Shown: piece by piece, positions 48,332-60,775 of the stretch
Position numbering within the stretch: position 1 is the first letter of the stretch
Layout: each line of letters starts with the position of its first letter
Assembly (NCBI GenBank): GCA_026874595.1
Contig: CM049307.1
Coordinates: 60,274,870 to 60,338,869 of the forward strand
Direction: 5' to 3'
DNA length: 64,000 bases
DNA from: Sipunculus nudus
Taxonomy: Eukaryota > Annelida > Sipuncula > Golfingiida > Sipunculidae
Made by a program: the position numbers and the translations under genes
The notes under the pieces: model-generated
The model's database searches: none
What the model saw: only the letters and a program-made list of their open reading frames with translations
What the model was told of the DNA's origin: nothing

Positions 48332-50474
48332 TTTCTTATCTATAGTTTCATTTAGTTTCCTGAAACCGAATATGTTCATTTATGATGACTAGTTTTATCC
48401 GTTCATAAATACTGGTGAAGCCAACCTATACTTTTTTCGATTATTCATGCATTTTTTCCTTATATTTGTAGACTTGTCAAATTACAGCAAGGTTTCATTT
48501 GTGGTGACATCTCGTATATTTATTGTTTATGACTAATGTTATCAGTTCCTGTTCGCGATTGCCGTATTACAGCAAAGGTGTCAGTTTCTCAGCTCTGGGT
48601 TCATCTGGTGTCCTGAAATCTGGTGTATACCTTTTGAAGCACAGCGTATAGCTTCTTCAATGTGACACACCATTTGCTTTGGCCTTGTCCCAAGAAAAGA
48701 TAGAAAATTGGTGACCTTTATCTTGATCTACAAGGTAAAATCAGCTGAATTATAGTTCTTCATCTTTAGGATTTCTTGTGAACGTGATAAATTTTATTTT
48801 GTCCCCAAATTTAAGATAGACATAATGATTCAATCAAGTTCTCAGTGTAGTTCGAATAATGATGGTCTTGACTTTGATCATATTCTTCTTTTGTATAACC
48901 TGTAAAGGCCAGTCATGAGAGGATTCAGTCTGAACATGTGTCACCCATGACTTACGGAAGAACCCTGTCGACTGTGGTATCTGAAGGTTAAAGCTCAAGA
49001 TCACATTTGAAGTTGATCTAATATGGCTTAGAGATGATAAAATCACTGTAGTGAATGTTAGGCTAAAATGGCATGCTGGTCACCTATTGCTTTAGTTTCC
49101 AATAATTATGCTGAAGTAACTAACCCCTAGATGATCTGGAAAAAAAATTTTAATGCTTCTTGTGCATGAACCCTTTTTAAAAGTGTGCACATTTGCAACC
49201 GTAATGTGTGACCATGTTTTACACACACACACGCACGTAAGCTGTTTGGATTCTTCATGATTCACTCAGACACGTGATATTACTTTTTTTATTTATAAAG
49301 ATTTATATTATTTATGAGTAAAAATACTCCTTGGTGACTGTTCTTGTTAAAGGCAGTTAAAGTCACAGAGTATTTGCATAATTATTGGAGTTGCCCCCCC
49401 CCCCTCCATGCCACTGAAAATGGCTGTGATAACTGTCAGCTCCGGAACCACCCTCGTTGGGGGTCCTGATGACAATACATTTGGTCCTTGTACGTGACGG
49501 CTGATCGGACCCGTATATACTACCAGGGGCGGATGAAGGAGAATAAGCGTGCCAGGAGACTTTATACGTAACTGTCGTAGTAAAAAATATAGGAAAGAAA
49601 TGATATCAGGCGTATGTTATGGTAGCTCAGTTTTTGTTTTTGTTTTTTTTTTTTGTCGGAGAGGAGGGGGGCATGCCCTATGCAACCACTTAAAAATCCG
49701 CCCCTGCATGACGACGCACCGGGGCCTCTTATAACTTATCTCTTAAAGGGACCTATTCAAATACAAGTTGTGTAAGGCCAAAACAAATATAAGTTGTGGT
49801 TCTCAGGCATCGCCCGCGTCAATTTTAACCCCCCCCCCCCCCGCATTAAAAAAAATTATTTTGATTTTTTTCTTTTAGGAAGATCAATTTATTCAATTTT
49901 GATAAGATTTCCTTTGTTGTGTAGTTTAATTTACCTGTTTACCAAACAAATTTTGTTATTTTCAAGCTTTTCACGGATCATATGACGTGCCCGCCCGCAC
50001 TGGTTTATGAAAAAAGTGCCTGAGAACCGTACCATATTTTTTTGCCTTACATATACACCTGTCAATATTCCTTCTAACGCCGTCTGGTGACTCCTGCACA
50101 CGAGTGAGAATAAGCTTGCATCGGGCGCTGGACATAAAACTTGCGGGCACGCCACCTGGTGACTTATAAGATAAAGATTTATAACGCTTCCAACCGGCGG
50201 TCCTCCCGGGATTCTTAAATCTTACTTCTCATTGTATGGGAATTGTCAAATTACAGCAAGGTTTCATTTGTGGTGACATCTCGTATATTTATTGTTTATG
50301 ACTAATGTTATCAGTTCCTGTTCGCGATTGCCGTATTACAGCAAAGGTGTCAGTTTCTCAGCTCTGGGTTCATCTTGTGTTCTGAAATCTGGTGTGGTTT
50401 TTATTTTATTTTTGACATATTGTTTCCTGTCCAATCATCTCTCTTTGTCGTCAGTCTACGTCCAACCTGCAGCA

Positions 50475-50848
50475 TTTCTTATCTATAGTTTCATTTAGTT
50501 TCCTGAAACCGAATATGTTCATTTATGATGACTAGTTTTATCCGTTCATAAATACTGGTGAAGCCAACCTATACTTTTTTCGATTATTCATGCATTTTTT
50601 CCTTATATTTGTAGACTTGTCAAATTACAGCAAGGTTTCATTTGTGGTGACATCTCGTATGTTTATTGTTTATGACTAATGTTATCAGTTCCTGTTCGCG
50701 ATTGCCGTATTACAGCAAAGGTGTCAGTTTCTCAGCTCTGGGTTCATCTTGTGTTCTGAAATCTGGTGTGGTTTTTATTTTATTTTTGACATATTGTTTC
50801 CTGTCCAATCATCTCTCTTTGTCGTCAGTCTACGTCCAACCTGCAGCA
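50475..50848 (+). repeat. Extra 374 bp module between array units 5 and 6
   Basis: Same module as at 45438 and 47958; identical length and near-identical sequence. Confidence 0.85.
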
Positions 50849-53507
50849 TTTCTTATCTATAGTTTCATTTAGTTTCCTGAAACCGAATATGTTCATTTAT
50901 GATGACTAGTTTTATCCGTTCATAAATACTGGTGAAGCCAACCTATACTTTTTTCGATTATTCATGCATTTTTTCCTTATATTTGTAGACTTGTCAAATT
51001 ACAGCAAGGTTTCATTTGTGGTGACATCTCGTATATTTATTGTTTATGACTAATGTTATCAGTTCCTGTTCGCGATTGCCGTATTACAGCAAAGGTGTCA
51101 GTTTCTCAGCTCTGGGTTCATCTGGTGTCCTGAAATCTGGTGTATACCTTTTGAAGCACAGCGTATAGCTTCTTCAATGTGACACACCATTTGTTTACGC
51201 CTTGTCCCAAGAAAAGATAGAAAATTGGTGACCTTTATCTTGATCTACAAGGTAAAATCAGCTGAATTATAGTTCTTCATCTTTAGGATTTCTTGTGAAC
51301 GTGATAAATTTTATTTTGTCCCCAAATTTAAGATAGACATAATGATTCAATCAAGTTCTCAGTGTAGTTCGAATACTGATGGTCTTGACTTTGATCATAT
51401 TCTTCTTTTGTATAACCTGTAAAGGCCAGTCATGAGAGGATTCAGTCTGAACATGTGTCACCCATGACTTACGGAAGAACCCTGTCGACTGTGGTATCTG
51501 AAGGTTAAAGCTCAAGATCACATTTGAAGTTGATCTAATATGGCTTAGAGATGATAAAATCACTGTAGTGAATGTTAGGCTAAAATGGCATGCTGGTCAC
51601 CTATTGCTTTAGTTTCCAATAATTATGCTGAAGTAACTAACCCCTAGATGATCTGGAAAAAAAATTTTAATGCTTCTTGTGCATGAACCCTTTTTAAAAG
51701 TGTGCACATTTGCAACCGTAATGTGTGACCATGTTTTACACACACACACGCACGTAAGCTGTTTGGATTCTTCATGATTCACTCAGACACGTGATATTAC
51801 TTTTTTTATTTATAAAGATTTATATTATTTATGAGTAAAAATACTCCTTGGTGACTGTTCTTGTTAAAGGCAGTTAAAGTCACAGAGTATTTGCATAATT
51901 ATTGGAGTTGCCCCCCCCCCCCCTCCATGCCACTGAAAATGGCTGTGATAATTGTCAGCTCCGGAACCACCCTCGTTGGGGGTCCTGATGACAATACATT
52001 TGGTCCTTGTACGTGACGGCTGATCGGACCCGTATATACTACCAGGGGCGGATGAAGGAGAATAAGCGTGCCAGGAGACTTTATACGTAACTGTCGTAGT
52101 AAAAAATATAGGAAAGAAATGATATCAGGCGTATGTTATGGTAGCTCAGTTTTTGTTTTTGTTTTTTTTGTCGGAGAGGAGGGGGGCATGCCCTATGCAA
52201 CCACTTAAAAATCCGCCCCTGCATGACGACGCACCGGGGCCTCTTATAACTTATCTCTTAAAGGGACCTATTCAAATACAAGTTGTGTAAGGCCAAAACA
52301 AATATAAGTTGTGGTTCTCAGGCATCGCCCGCGTCAATTTTAACCCCCCCCCCCCCCCCCCCGCATTAAAAAAAATTATTTTGATTTTTTTCTTTTAGGA
52401 AGATCAATTTATTCAATTTTGATAAGATTTCCTTTGTTGTGTAGTTTAATTTACCTGTTTACCAAACAAATTTTGTTTTTTTCAAGCTTTTCACGGATCA
52501 TATGACATGCCCGCCCGCACTGGTTTCTGAAAAAAGTGCCTGAGAACCGTACCATATTTTTTTGCCTTACATATACACCTGTCAATATTCCTTCTAACGC
52601 CGTCTGGTGACTCCTGCACACGAGTGAGAATAAGCTTGCATCGGGCGCTGGACATAAAACTTGCGGGCACGCCACCTGGTGACTTATAAGATAAAGATTT
52701 ATAACGCTTCCAACCGGCGGTCCTCCCGGGATTCTTAAATCTTACTTCTCATTGTCTGGGAATTGTCAAATTACAGCAAGGTTTCATTTGTGGTTACATC
52801 TCGTATGTTTATTGTTTATGACTAATGTTATCAGTTCCTGTTCGCGATTGCCGTATTACAGCAAAGGTGTCAGTTTCTCAGCTCTGGGTTCATCTTGTGT
52901 TCTGAAATCTGGTGTGGTTTTTATTTTATTTTTGACATATTGTTTCCTGTCCAATCATCTCTCTTTGTCGTCAGTCTACGTCCAACCTGCAGCATTTCTT
53001 ATCTATAGTTTCATTTAGTTTCCTGAAACCGAATATGTTCATTTATGATGACTAGTTTTATCCGTTCATAAATACTGGTGAAGCCAACCTATACTTTTTT
53101 CGATTATTCATGCATTTTTTCCTTATATTTGTAGACTTGTCAAATTACAGCAAGGTTTCATTTGTGGTGACATCTCGTATATTTATTGTTTATGACTAAT
53201 GTTATCAGTTCCTGTTCGCGATTGCCGTATTACAGCAAAGGTGTCAGTTTCTCAGCTCTGGGTTCATCTGGTGTCCTGAAATCTGGTGTATACCTTTTGA
53301 AGCACAGCGTATAGCTTCTTCAATGTGACACACCATTGTCTGGGAATTGTCGCGCATGTGAAAGATAGGGCTTCCGGTCCTGATCGAATTCTTGTTATGG
53401 TAAGCAGACACACGTGGGCTCTGTTAACTCACTCACAGAATCATAACAACAGATAAGACAGACACCTGCACTATTAGAGATAGTAAGTAGGTTAGCGTTA
53501 TGGTTTG

Positions 53508-54256
53508 GCCAAAGCTGGTGACACATACCAGCGTTTATCGACTCAGATCAACGAATCTGGCCATCGCATCCGTCCAAACAATATTGGACACTATAACTTC
53601 AGGTTAACATGACACACCTCCGGCAACGATTATCAGCTGCGTTCAACGGATCTGTTGATCGCAGATATTGAACCCCACTCGATTTTTGTGATGAGTTTAA
53701 AAAATGAGTTTGAAGGGGTATGAAGGAGTTTCATGGAAGGGGTATTACATTAAGAGATTTTCCCGATGTCTTTAACTTGTTACATGAATCTTTTACTTTA
53801 TCACCGAAAAATTAAAACGTCTTTGATGCAATAAAAAAAAAGAAATTTGAAATGGAAACAAAATTAAGCGATAAGAACGGATGCCAGGACAACTCTTTTA
53901 GAGGGGGATGTCCTATCCCATATTAATTCAATTGGAAATATAATTTTTTGTTCTATTTTTTGTTAAATATCATTTAGGTTTACAGGCATAAATCTTAATC
54001 GGAAATTACAAAACGACGTAGGCCTATCATCACCTGTTTGAAGCCTCTGTGTGTCATGTATTGTCAGTTCGTCGCATTTGACCAACGGATGCGATAAACG
54101 CAATGCGATAAACCCTGGCATATGTCACCAATTGTAATCAGCAAAAATGAACTGAGACAATGCACGTATTACAACATATTATTGTTTAGACGGATGCGTT
54201 GACCGGAAGCGTTTATCGGGTGCGATATAAACGCTAGTAAAATGTCATAAGCCTTA
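53508..54256. mobile_element. ~750 bp inverted-repeat element with GCGTTTATCG termini
   Basis: The left end has gtgacacataccagcgttta and gcatccgtccaaacaatatt. The right end, reverse complemented, has atgacattttactagcgttt and gcatccgtctaaacaataat. A further internal end-like copy (54062-54130) contains cggatgcgataaacgc. The centre has no coding. Confidence 0.65.
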
Positions 54257-55249
54257 GCCTACGACACGACCCATTAAAAGGCAGCGTATTAATTTATGCA
54301 CAACGATTGTAAACCTCGTATCGCGAAACGCATGCAACAGACATGTAGTAATGAAGGCGTTGCGTAATAATGCAAACATGGCTTTATTGTACATGGCTTT
54401 ACAACACGAAACTCGCATGTAAACCGACATAGTGACCTTCTCTGATACAGCAGCCCATAGTTCTCAAAGCAAGTCATCTGATCAAGGTAATAAACATTCA
54501 GATCAGAAAAAAAAATTATAGAATGTGTAGCGAGGCATTGATCATATTATTACTGTTAATTCAATCCCAGCAGCAAGACATCAGATTTCATTTTTAGTGA
54601 ACACTCACAGAGCCCCAACACCTGTATCAGCATGCATCTAGGCCCGCCTAAAAGTTTTATCAAACCATATCTTACCTTTCCAAATGAAACATTTACCTAT
54701 AAAAAAAATTATTCCTGTAGAACTTGCATAACCCATGCCCATTACTTAGCAGAAAAAAACATATTCTCTTTATTTTCCCACCATAACAGTACAACAAATT
54801 TGTGTTATTAAAGGTTGAGATGTTTACCGTATCTTAACAAGAATAAGCATCAGGCAATTCTTTGCCATGTCAAGGATTTTTTCTTTTACAAATTCGCACG
54901 AAAATATTGGTTTCAACATAAAATGGACACTTGATAGCCAATTTTCGGATAAATCGATCATTTTGCTCTCTGCTTTTTGGGTCGTTAAAATGGCTGACAT
55001 GGAGCTTAATAATTGCACCATACCTAATGATCACGTGGTGAATATTTAGGAAATTTTGAGTTATTTTCACGAAACATCACGAAATATACGTCTCACTGCA
55101 GGATATTCCATATACCCTTATATTAATAAATAGATACACCCCTCCTACACTATAAGTGGACTGACCCACTTATGCCAGGATGGTAACGCAGGCGACCCAA
55201 TAGGTCAGAGTGGGGCATTATTTCAAGTATTTCTTGTAAATACTTAAAT
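54257..55249. other. Gene-free stretch
   Basis: Open frames of about 60 codons overlap on both strands at 54824-55070 without any recognised domain. No clear repeat. Confidence 0.55.
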
Positions 55250-55860
55250 TTTATGGAAGAAATCTTTTTCTATAATATTTTAATATCATAATTTTATTCC
55301 TCACTGATGAAATTACATGTTTAGACACTAAGATTGTTATCCTAAGTTGCCTAGAAGCCGAGGGCATGTTTACATCTCTAGTTAACGGCCATTTTGGAAT
55401 GCATTTGAGGAAGTTGCTCTTATCAATATTTAAAGGCTAAGACCATAAATAACAAATAGAAAAAGTTTTCTGCTTTCATTTAGACTGTCCAATTTTCAAA
55501 TATGGGCCTAACCCCCGAACAATAAGAAAAGAGCATATTATGGCTTTTGTTCTTGTGAATGGTTTAGTTTTAATGAAAAATCATAATTTTGATACTCTTG
55601 ATAGCATAATTGTTTTCCTTACCTATACAAACGTATGTTAAGTGCTATGATTACTTTCTTAAATTGGTTGGAAGCCGAGATATTAGCATTTACAAGTTTC
55701 TACATAGCGGCCATCTTGGAATCCAAGATGGCTGTCAAAATCCATTATGAGTAAGAGGCTTCTATGAAAAATGGAAAGGTAAGGACATGAATAACATCTG
55801 AAAAATACTGTTGCTTTATCCGATTTGGCGTGTCCCAATGTTGCCCAAATGTGAGTCTGA
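55250..55860 (+). repeat. Tandem duplication of a ~310 bp unit
   Basis: Two diverged copies (about 55250-55545 and 55546-55860) share aagccgag, tttacatctct/tttacaagtttct, cggccattttggaat/cggccatcttggaat, gctaagaccataaataac/gtaaggacatgaataaca and a gtccaat/gtcccaat end. The second copy has an inverted pair around ccatcttgga/tccaagatgg. Confidence 0.7.
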
Positions 55861-55864
55861 GCCA

Positions 55865-56300
55865 CCTGACATGCTAGTGCCGAGGACCAAAACGCAGGTC
55901 CCATCAGGCCCGCCCACGAAAAGCCCAGATCCATGCTGATTATCGAGCGATATTCAGGTGCAACCCATTACGCATGTGCAGCGCTGATCTTGCTGATGTT
56001 TGCAGTTTGATCTCCCGCCCTGCAGGTTGCAAGACCAGATAGCTGTTCCACTATTGTCAGTATACGTCCTCATCACCCTCAATGTCTAAGGTGAGACAAT
56101 AGTTCATGTATCAGGGGTATCTGTGGAACTCTGTCGCCCTGTAATGTAATTGTTGCACGTGTGACTGAGGTGTAGGGGGGGGGAGGGGCCCGAATTCTTT
56201 AATATGACTGACCTTTTTTGAACAAATCTTAAACAGTCAATAGTGTTAACTTTGCCAATTATGAAAACTGTGCGCTGAGGGACTACTTTTATATTCAGTA
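55865..56300 (-). repeat. Dispersed repeat C, copy 3
   Basis: Same orientation as copy 2. Shares gtgccgaggaccaaaacgca, atgtgcagcgctgatcttgc and ttccactattgtcagtatac; a G-rich insertion occurs at 56175. Confidence 0.8.
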
Positions 56301-56317
56301 TGCAATTTTAATAATGA

Positions 56318-56448
56318 TATATATATATATATATATATAAATATACATATATATACATATATATATATATATGTGTGTGTATATAACATTTTGCTCGCTT
56401 CAGATGAGATGAGGTGGGAAGGGGTAAGGGCCTTGTTTACTCCCACCT

Positions 56449-56532
<84 letters not shown>
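56318..56532 (+). repeat. Two (TA)n microsatellites
   Basis: Interrupted TA tract at 56318-56380 and a longer one at 56453-56532, separated by about 70 bp containing gatgagatgaggtgggaagg. Confidence 0.9.
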
Positions 56533-56536
<4 letters not shown>

Positions 56537-56744
56537 AACAGTTCAAAAGACAAGGTGTAAAAATGTACGATATGTTTAAAAAATATGTTCATCATTCCTT
56601 CGGGGAAACCGTCACAATCGATACTTGATTACAATTTTAGCTAATGGCGGACCCCCCCCCCCCCCCCCCACGCCTCTTTGAAAGTTCTAAGTGAAAAGGA
56701 ATTAAACCCTTCCGCTTCCGGTTTGAAATGCCGCTCTAGTCTGT

Positions 56745-57030
56745 TACTTACAAAGAAGTTACGTAAATTGTTGACACATTTTTGATAATAGCTTTATGCA
56801 GTATAGTCCAGCTGTTAAGAGAAGAATTGTGCAAAAAGTGAAAGAAGCATGAAACTTGGCATAATAGTTGGCCAGACCATACTTAACATTTTTAGATATA
56901 TAGTGCCAAGCGGAATTCATCCGATCTTGGTCAAAATCCAAGATGGCGGCCATCTTGGCCGCCGGATTATCAAACATCAATACATTCGGTTATATTTGTC
57001 TTAGAATGCTTTCCAAGTGCACTATTTCTA
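56745..57030 (-). repeat. Dispersed repeat E with GCCGCCATCTTGG core, copy 1
   Basis: Inverted relative to the 60.5-61.0 kb pair. Contains ccaagatggcggccatcttg at 56939-56958, and shares the gaacttggcataat/gccaagtttcattc stretch and the tail. The 73-codon minus frame is repeat-derived. Confidence 0.75.
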
Positions 57031-57334
57031 GGTTTTTAGGGTCGATGAATTCATTTATAAGGGTTTAAAGTCTGTAAAATGACTCTGTGAATGCATCCTG
57101 GTTTTGTTTATATTGAACTTTTCCTACATTTTCCCTTGTTTACTAGCACAATGGATAACAAACATTATTTGTTGAGTTCTGCACAGTAGTGGCATACATT
57201 GTGATCGTATAGTCTAAAGAAAGTGTCATTTTCTGGCTTAGGTTTATATGCTTTGTCATGAATTCGGATGCTTCAATAGCAGAACAATTTTTATTGCAAT
57301 GTTTCTTCCTTTCTAACTTTTACTTCCCCTTTAT

Positions 57335-57613
57335 TTGCATGCTTACAAATATAATTCCTTTGAAGAGTTGAAGGCTGAAAAAAAAAACTTATCTGTCGAA
57401 ATCTGCAATGAAATTAGGATTGAACTTGATATGTCCATAAACACCATTAGAATATTTGAAACCTACATACATGTACCTAGGTTTTACGATCAGCATTCAT
57501 GTAATCCTTTGTTAGGGCAACTGGAAAATATCAAACGCATAAATCCAACTGTTCTGACATTTAACATATATATTAATTTTACATATTTGAGCCCACTGTC
57601 TGTTTCAATGTAA
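57335..57613 (+). pseudogene. 92-codon open frame, doubtful transposase fragment
   Basis: Intact from ATG to TAA. Residues 42-58 read ETYIHVPRFYDQHSCNP, which faintly resembles the Pro-Arg...Gln-His...Asn-Pro block of hAT-like transposases and related zinc-finger proteins. Nothing else supports this, and the frame lies within the A-B duplicated block without a partner in the second copy. It may be chance. Confidence 0.2.
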
Positions 57614-57765
57614 TGTTATGGACAATTGGGTGGTAAAACGCTTGGCTATCTCCACTGGCGCCCCAGGTTTAAACAACATCGTTCCTATTCCTATTGGGTT
57701 ATAAAGACCCATCCAAGGTGGGTGAATTCCTCCTTGTCCTTGTAAAAGTAATCACAATTAACTGT
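57614..57765 (+). mobile_element. SINE copy, family S2
   Basis: The tRNA-like head reads attgggtggtaaaacgcttg...ccactggcgccccaggttta, colinear with 61.35 kb (gagtggtaaaacgctcggc). The body has acccatccaaggtgggtgaa, matching gctcatccaaggccggtggt. It interrupts the duplicated A/B repeat block of 57.2-58.5 kb. Confidence 0.6.
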
Positions 57766-58460
57766 ACAATCCATATTAATTATACATTATAATAAAATAA
57801 ATTAGACAATCCATATAATATAAAGTTTATCCTGCTTATAACTTTTATATCAGACTGGATGCGTGCGTGGCAGGATACAGACCTATGTAAGAAGCTCACA
57901 CCTGTCAGCTGTATAGATTCCGCCTTGTGTATACCTACTGAAATTGTACTAAAAGTCCCTTTTTATCAGTACACCCAACGATGAACTTAATAAATTTTCT
58001 GAATACTGCACTTTTAAATGAAAGTGTCATTTGCTGGGGTAGGTTTTACTATATTAATATTAAATATCTGACTTCCTCTGTTTGAAATCCCTTTATTTGC
58101 ATGCTAAAGGATGTATTAACTGCTTTGCCGAGGTAAGGGATGAGAGAAACTTAGGTATCCTGTTTGGTATCAGTGGGAGCTTCATATATCAGTGAAGAAA
58201 AGGTAGGGTTTTCGAAAATCTACAAACATGATATTTTTTTTACCATCAACTTAACATACATGTAAATCTTGATTTGTGCAATAAAAAATCAAATAGTTCT
58301 GCTGAAATTTAATTTACATGTTCTAGTTAAAAGTATTTGAACACCATGTCTTTTTAAAAGGAAAGACTTTTATTTATAATGAATTTAGAGTACATGCGTT
58401 CATGACAAGATACGCGCTTATGTAGAAGCTCACACCTGTGTGCTGTATGGAGTTTAAGCT

Positions 58461-59704
58461 TCTTTTGTCATGAAGTGATGGCTTTCAGACTGTATGTTGG
58501 CAAGAAAACAGAATCCACACACATTAGAGGGGCGCAACATGTTGTTGTATGCTGCCTTTATACTATGGTGATGAATGCATGAAATAACACTACTGCAGAT
58601 TACTAATTTTGTTATATGGTGACGATGCAGACTTTAGACTGCATGATCGTAGTAAAAAATCGACACATGTGTCAGTAAAGTATCACTGCCATTTGTTGTG
58701 ATGCAATTTTTGTGATATAAAACTTGTTCCTTCCCAACGAGTTGCCATTAAAATTCACTTTGCATAATGCGTTGGTGTCAACAAAGTACTTTCATTTGCT
58801 GACATTATGCACGTTTGTAGATTCATGTAGTACATGCATATATTGTTAGAAATATTCACCACATGTATGAGTTGGTGCTGCTAGGTTCAAACTAGCTGAT
58901 CTTTAATGGATGGATGCTAAGAGAATCGTACAGCAAGACGGAAGATAGAAAGTCTAATTCACAAAACAAGGTTGAAAAATATAATGCACCCTCAGGTTCC
59001 AGCAATGCATTATTTCTTTATTAACATGATTATCTAAAAATTCAGTACAAAGTTTGGTTTGAGTTTTTATCTACTTGATTGGTGATTGTAACTTAGCTGT
59101 GCTTTCAGCTTCTGAGCTCTGGCAACCTTTGTCCTTTCCCTTTATATCAGTTTTATGCCCAAATGCAGAATGCTTGGGAAACTTTCATGCATACCATTCG
59201 CTTCATCAAGTGAACATACATTAATGAGGACAGACTACATCTGAATATTATTACTGAACAGAACAATTTATTACATATTTTTTTTTAATATTTCCAGTAA
59301 ATTTTATAACCTTGCCTGAATATTTTCTTTTATAAATTGCAGGACAAGAGCGTTTTTCATCTAGTAAAACGCCAACAATTCCAACTTACTATCAGTTCTT
59401 TTTTTATCCCAAGTGCAATGTTCAGTCCGACCTACAATCTTGCATTTTGTACACATGAAGATAAATTATTTCAATGAATGAAGCAAATGTTTACTACTTC
59501 TAATTATCATTATATTTATTAAAAGTGTGCATTATGTAAGCAAACGAAGTATTTTAAAGCATCTCTTGGAAATGCAAAGTTAGCTTATTGGTTAGGATCA
59601 TAAACCAGATTATCAATGTAGAAGGTAAACGGCAAACTGCACAAGTGTCTACAAGTGTCCAGATTTTGTCATGCACCATCACCACAGTACATAGATAGCA
59701 TATA
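58461..59704. other. Gene-free stretch
   Basis: AT-rich, no recognised feature. Confidence 0.6.
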
Positions 59705-59880
59705 CGGGGTTAGAACGTTGCCTCCTGGTTAAGGACGTGTTTGTAGGTCCCCGGTTCAAACCCCGTCGATGTCTCAATGGCATAATGGTGAAATCTCGCC
59801 ACAAACCATGAGATTTTCTCTAATGTTTTAACGATAGGTTATGACTTCTTTCTAACAACATACCATCTTTATCATACGGA
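59705..59880 (+). mobile_element. Probable tRNA-derived SINE (third type)
   Basis: tRNA-like segment with A-box-like TGGTTAAGGACG (59728-59739) and a good B box GGTTCAAACCC (59753-59763), followed by ctcaatggcataatggtgaa. The tail does not match S1 or S2. Boundaries are estimated and no target-site duplication was found. Confidence 0.5.
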
Positions 59881-60118
59881 TAAATACCTTCTCATTCAGT
59901 AGAAAGTAATACCAACAGGGCTAAATCTGTCACTTTAAAAGATAGCGTAGCATACAGCACAATGGGTGAGCCGCTAAATATTTACTGATTCTTTCTTCAT
60001 GCAAGCAAAGAGTATTAAAGCTGAACCGTCACCTCAAGACAATAGAGCCACAACTTATAAACAAATTAAATTTCTTTTACATTGATTGTACTACTGGTTA
60101 TAATAACTATTACAAGGC

Positions 60119-60250
60119 TCGGATGGCGAAGTGGTGGATGGAATCAGAAGACGCGAGGAAAACAACCGACTCTGTATGGACCACAACAATCCACTCTCAT
60201 AGCAACATCGGGGACAGAAAGTTAGTCGCCAGTGAAGAGAGCCGAGCGTT
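60119..60250 (-). mobile_element. SINE copy, family S2 (inverted, degraded)
   Basis: Reverse complement contains ttgctatgagagtggattg followed by a ggttgttttcctcgcgtctt tail, colinear with the 61.35 kb SINE. The tRNA-like head (cggctctcttcactggcgac) is eroded. Confidence 0.6.
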
Positions 60251-60479
60251 TTACCAATCGACTGTCATTTTTATTACATTGAAAGAGACATAGTGTTCAA
60301 ATACTTAAAATTAACAAATATATTAAATTTCGGCAGGGTAATCAACAAATACATTTTACCGTTAGATGTGCTGGTAAAAAAGGGTAATTTTAGCACAATT
60401 TCAATACCAACAAAATCAGACTTCATTCACGCATGCATGATACAGACCTGGAACCCTTATAAATAAATTTTTCGATCCT

Positions 60480-60775
60480 AATAACGTAGAAACAGTGCAC
60501 TTGCAATGCATTCCAGGACAAATATAACCGCAATATTGGTATTTTATGTTTCGGTGGCCATCTTGGCCGCCATCTTGGAGTTTTTGCAAGATATTGTAAG
60601 TTCCGCTCGGCCCCTTATCTTAACATATAGAGTATGGTCTGGAAAATTATTATGCCAAGTTTCATTCTTCTTTCCAGGTTTTCATTTCAATTCTTCTCAA
60701 TATGCAGCTGAACTGTTGGACTAATGGGAATATTACAAAATTCGTGATAAAAAACCAGCTAATGAGTACCTGGAG
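60480..60775 (+). repeat. Dispersed repeat E, copy 2
   Basis: Has GCCGCCATCTTGG at 60566-60578, then gctcggccccttatcttaac, ttattatgccaagtttcatt and aactgttggactaatggg. Directly followed by copy 3 in the same orientation. Confidence 0.75.

Larger units (their letters stand above)
39014..53337 (+). repeat. 14.3 kb higher-order tandem array: six ~2.14 kb units plus a partial seventh
   Basis: Units, counted from tttcttatctatag, start at 39014, 41150, 43292, 45812, 48332, 50849 and 52995 (partial to 53337). Core units are 2136-2146 bp. Between units 3/4, 4/5 and 5/6 there is one extra 374 bp module, giving 2517-2520 bp spacing. Units are nearly identical, differing mainly by single bases and by length of C, T and CA runs. 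Each unit contains the duplicated gacttgtcaaattacagc module, a CA run, a 183 bp CAGGGGCGGAT MITE, a variable C tract, a gtgcgggcgggc-type repeat and a family-A repeat. Conserved 61-88 codon open frames recur in each unit but have no recognisable domains; I treat them as passengers. Confidence 0.93.
57215..58460 (+). repeat. Duplicated A-B block, interrupted by a SINE
   Basis: Segment A (gaaagtgtcattttctgg...cctttatttgcatgct) occurs at about 57219-57343 and 58020-58115. Segment B (gaagctcacacctgt...gctgtat) occurs at about 57890-57918 and 58430-58455 with upstream similarity. The first A and B are separated by a 92-codon frame and an S2 SINE. Order A-B-A-B indicates an old tandem duplication. 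Confidence 0.6.

Noticed and set aside
39014-53337. Tandem gene cluster
   Set aside because: No unit contains a recognisable gene; frames are short and made of non-coding repeats.
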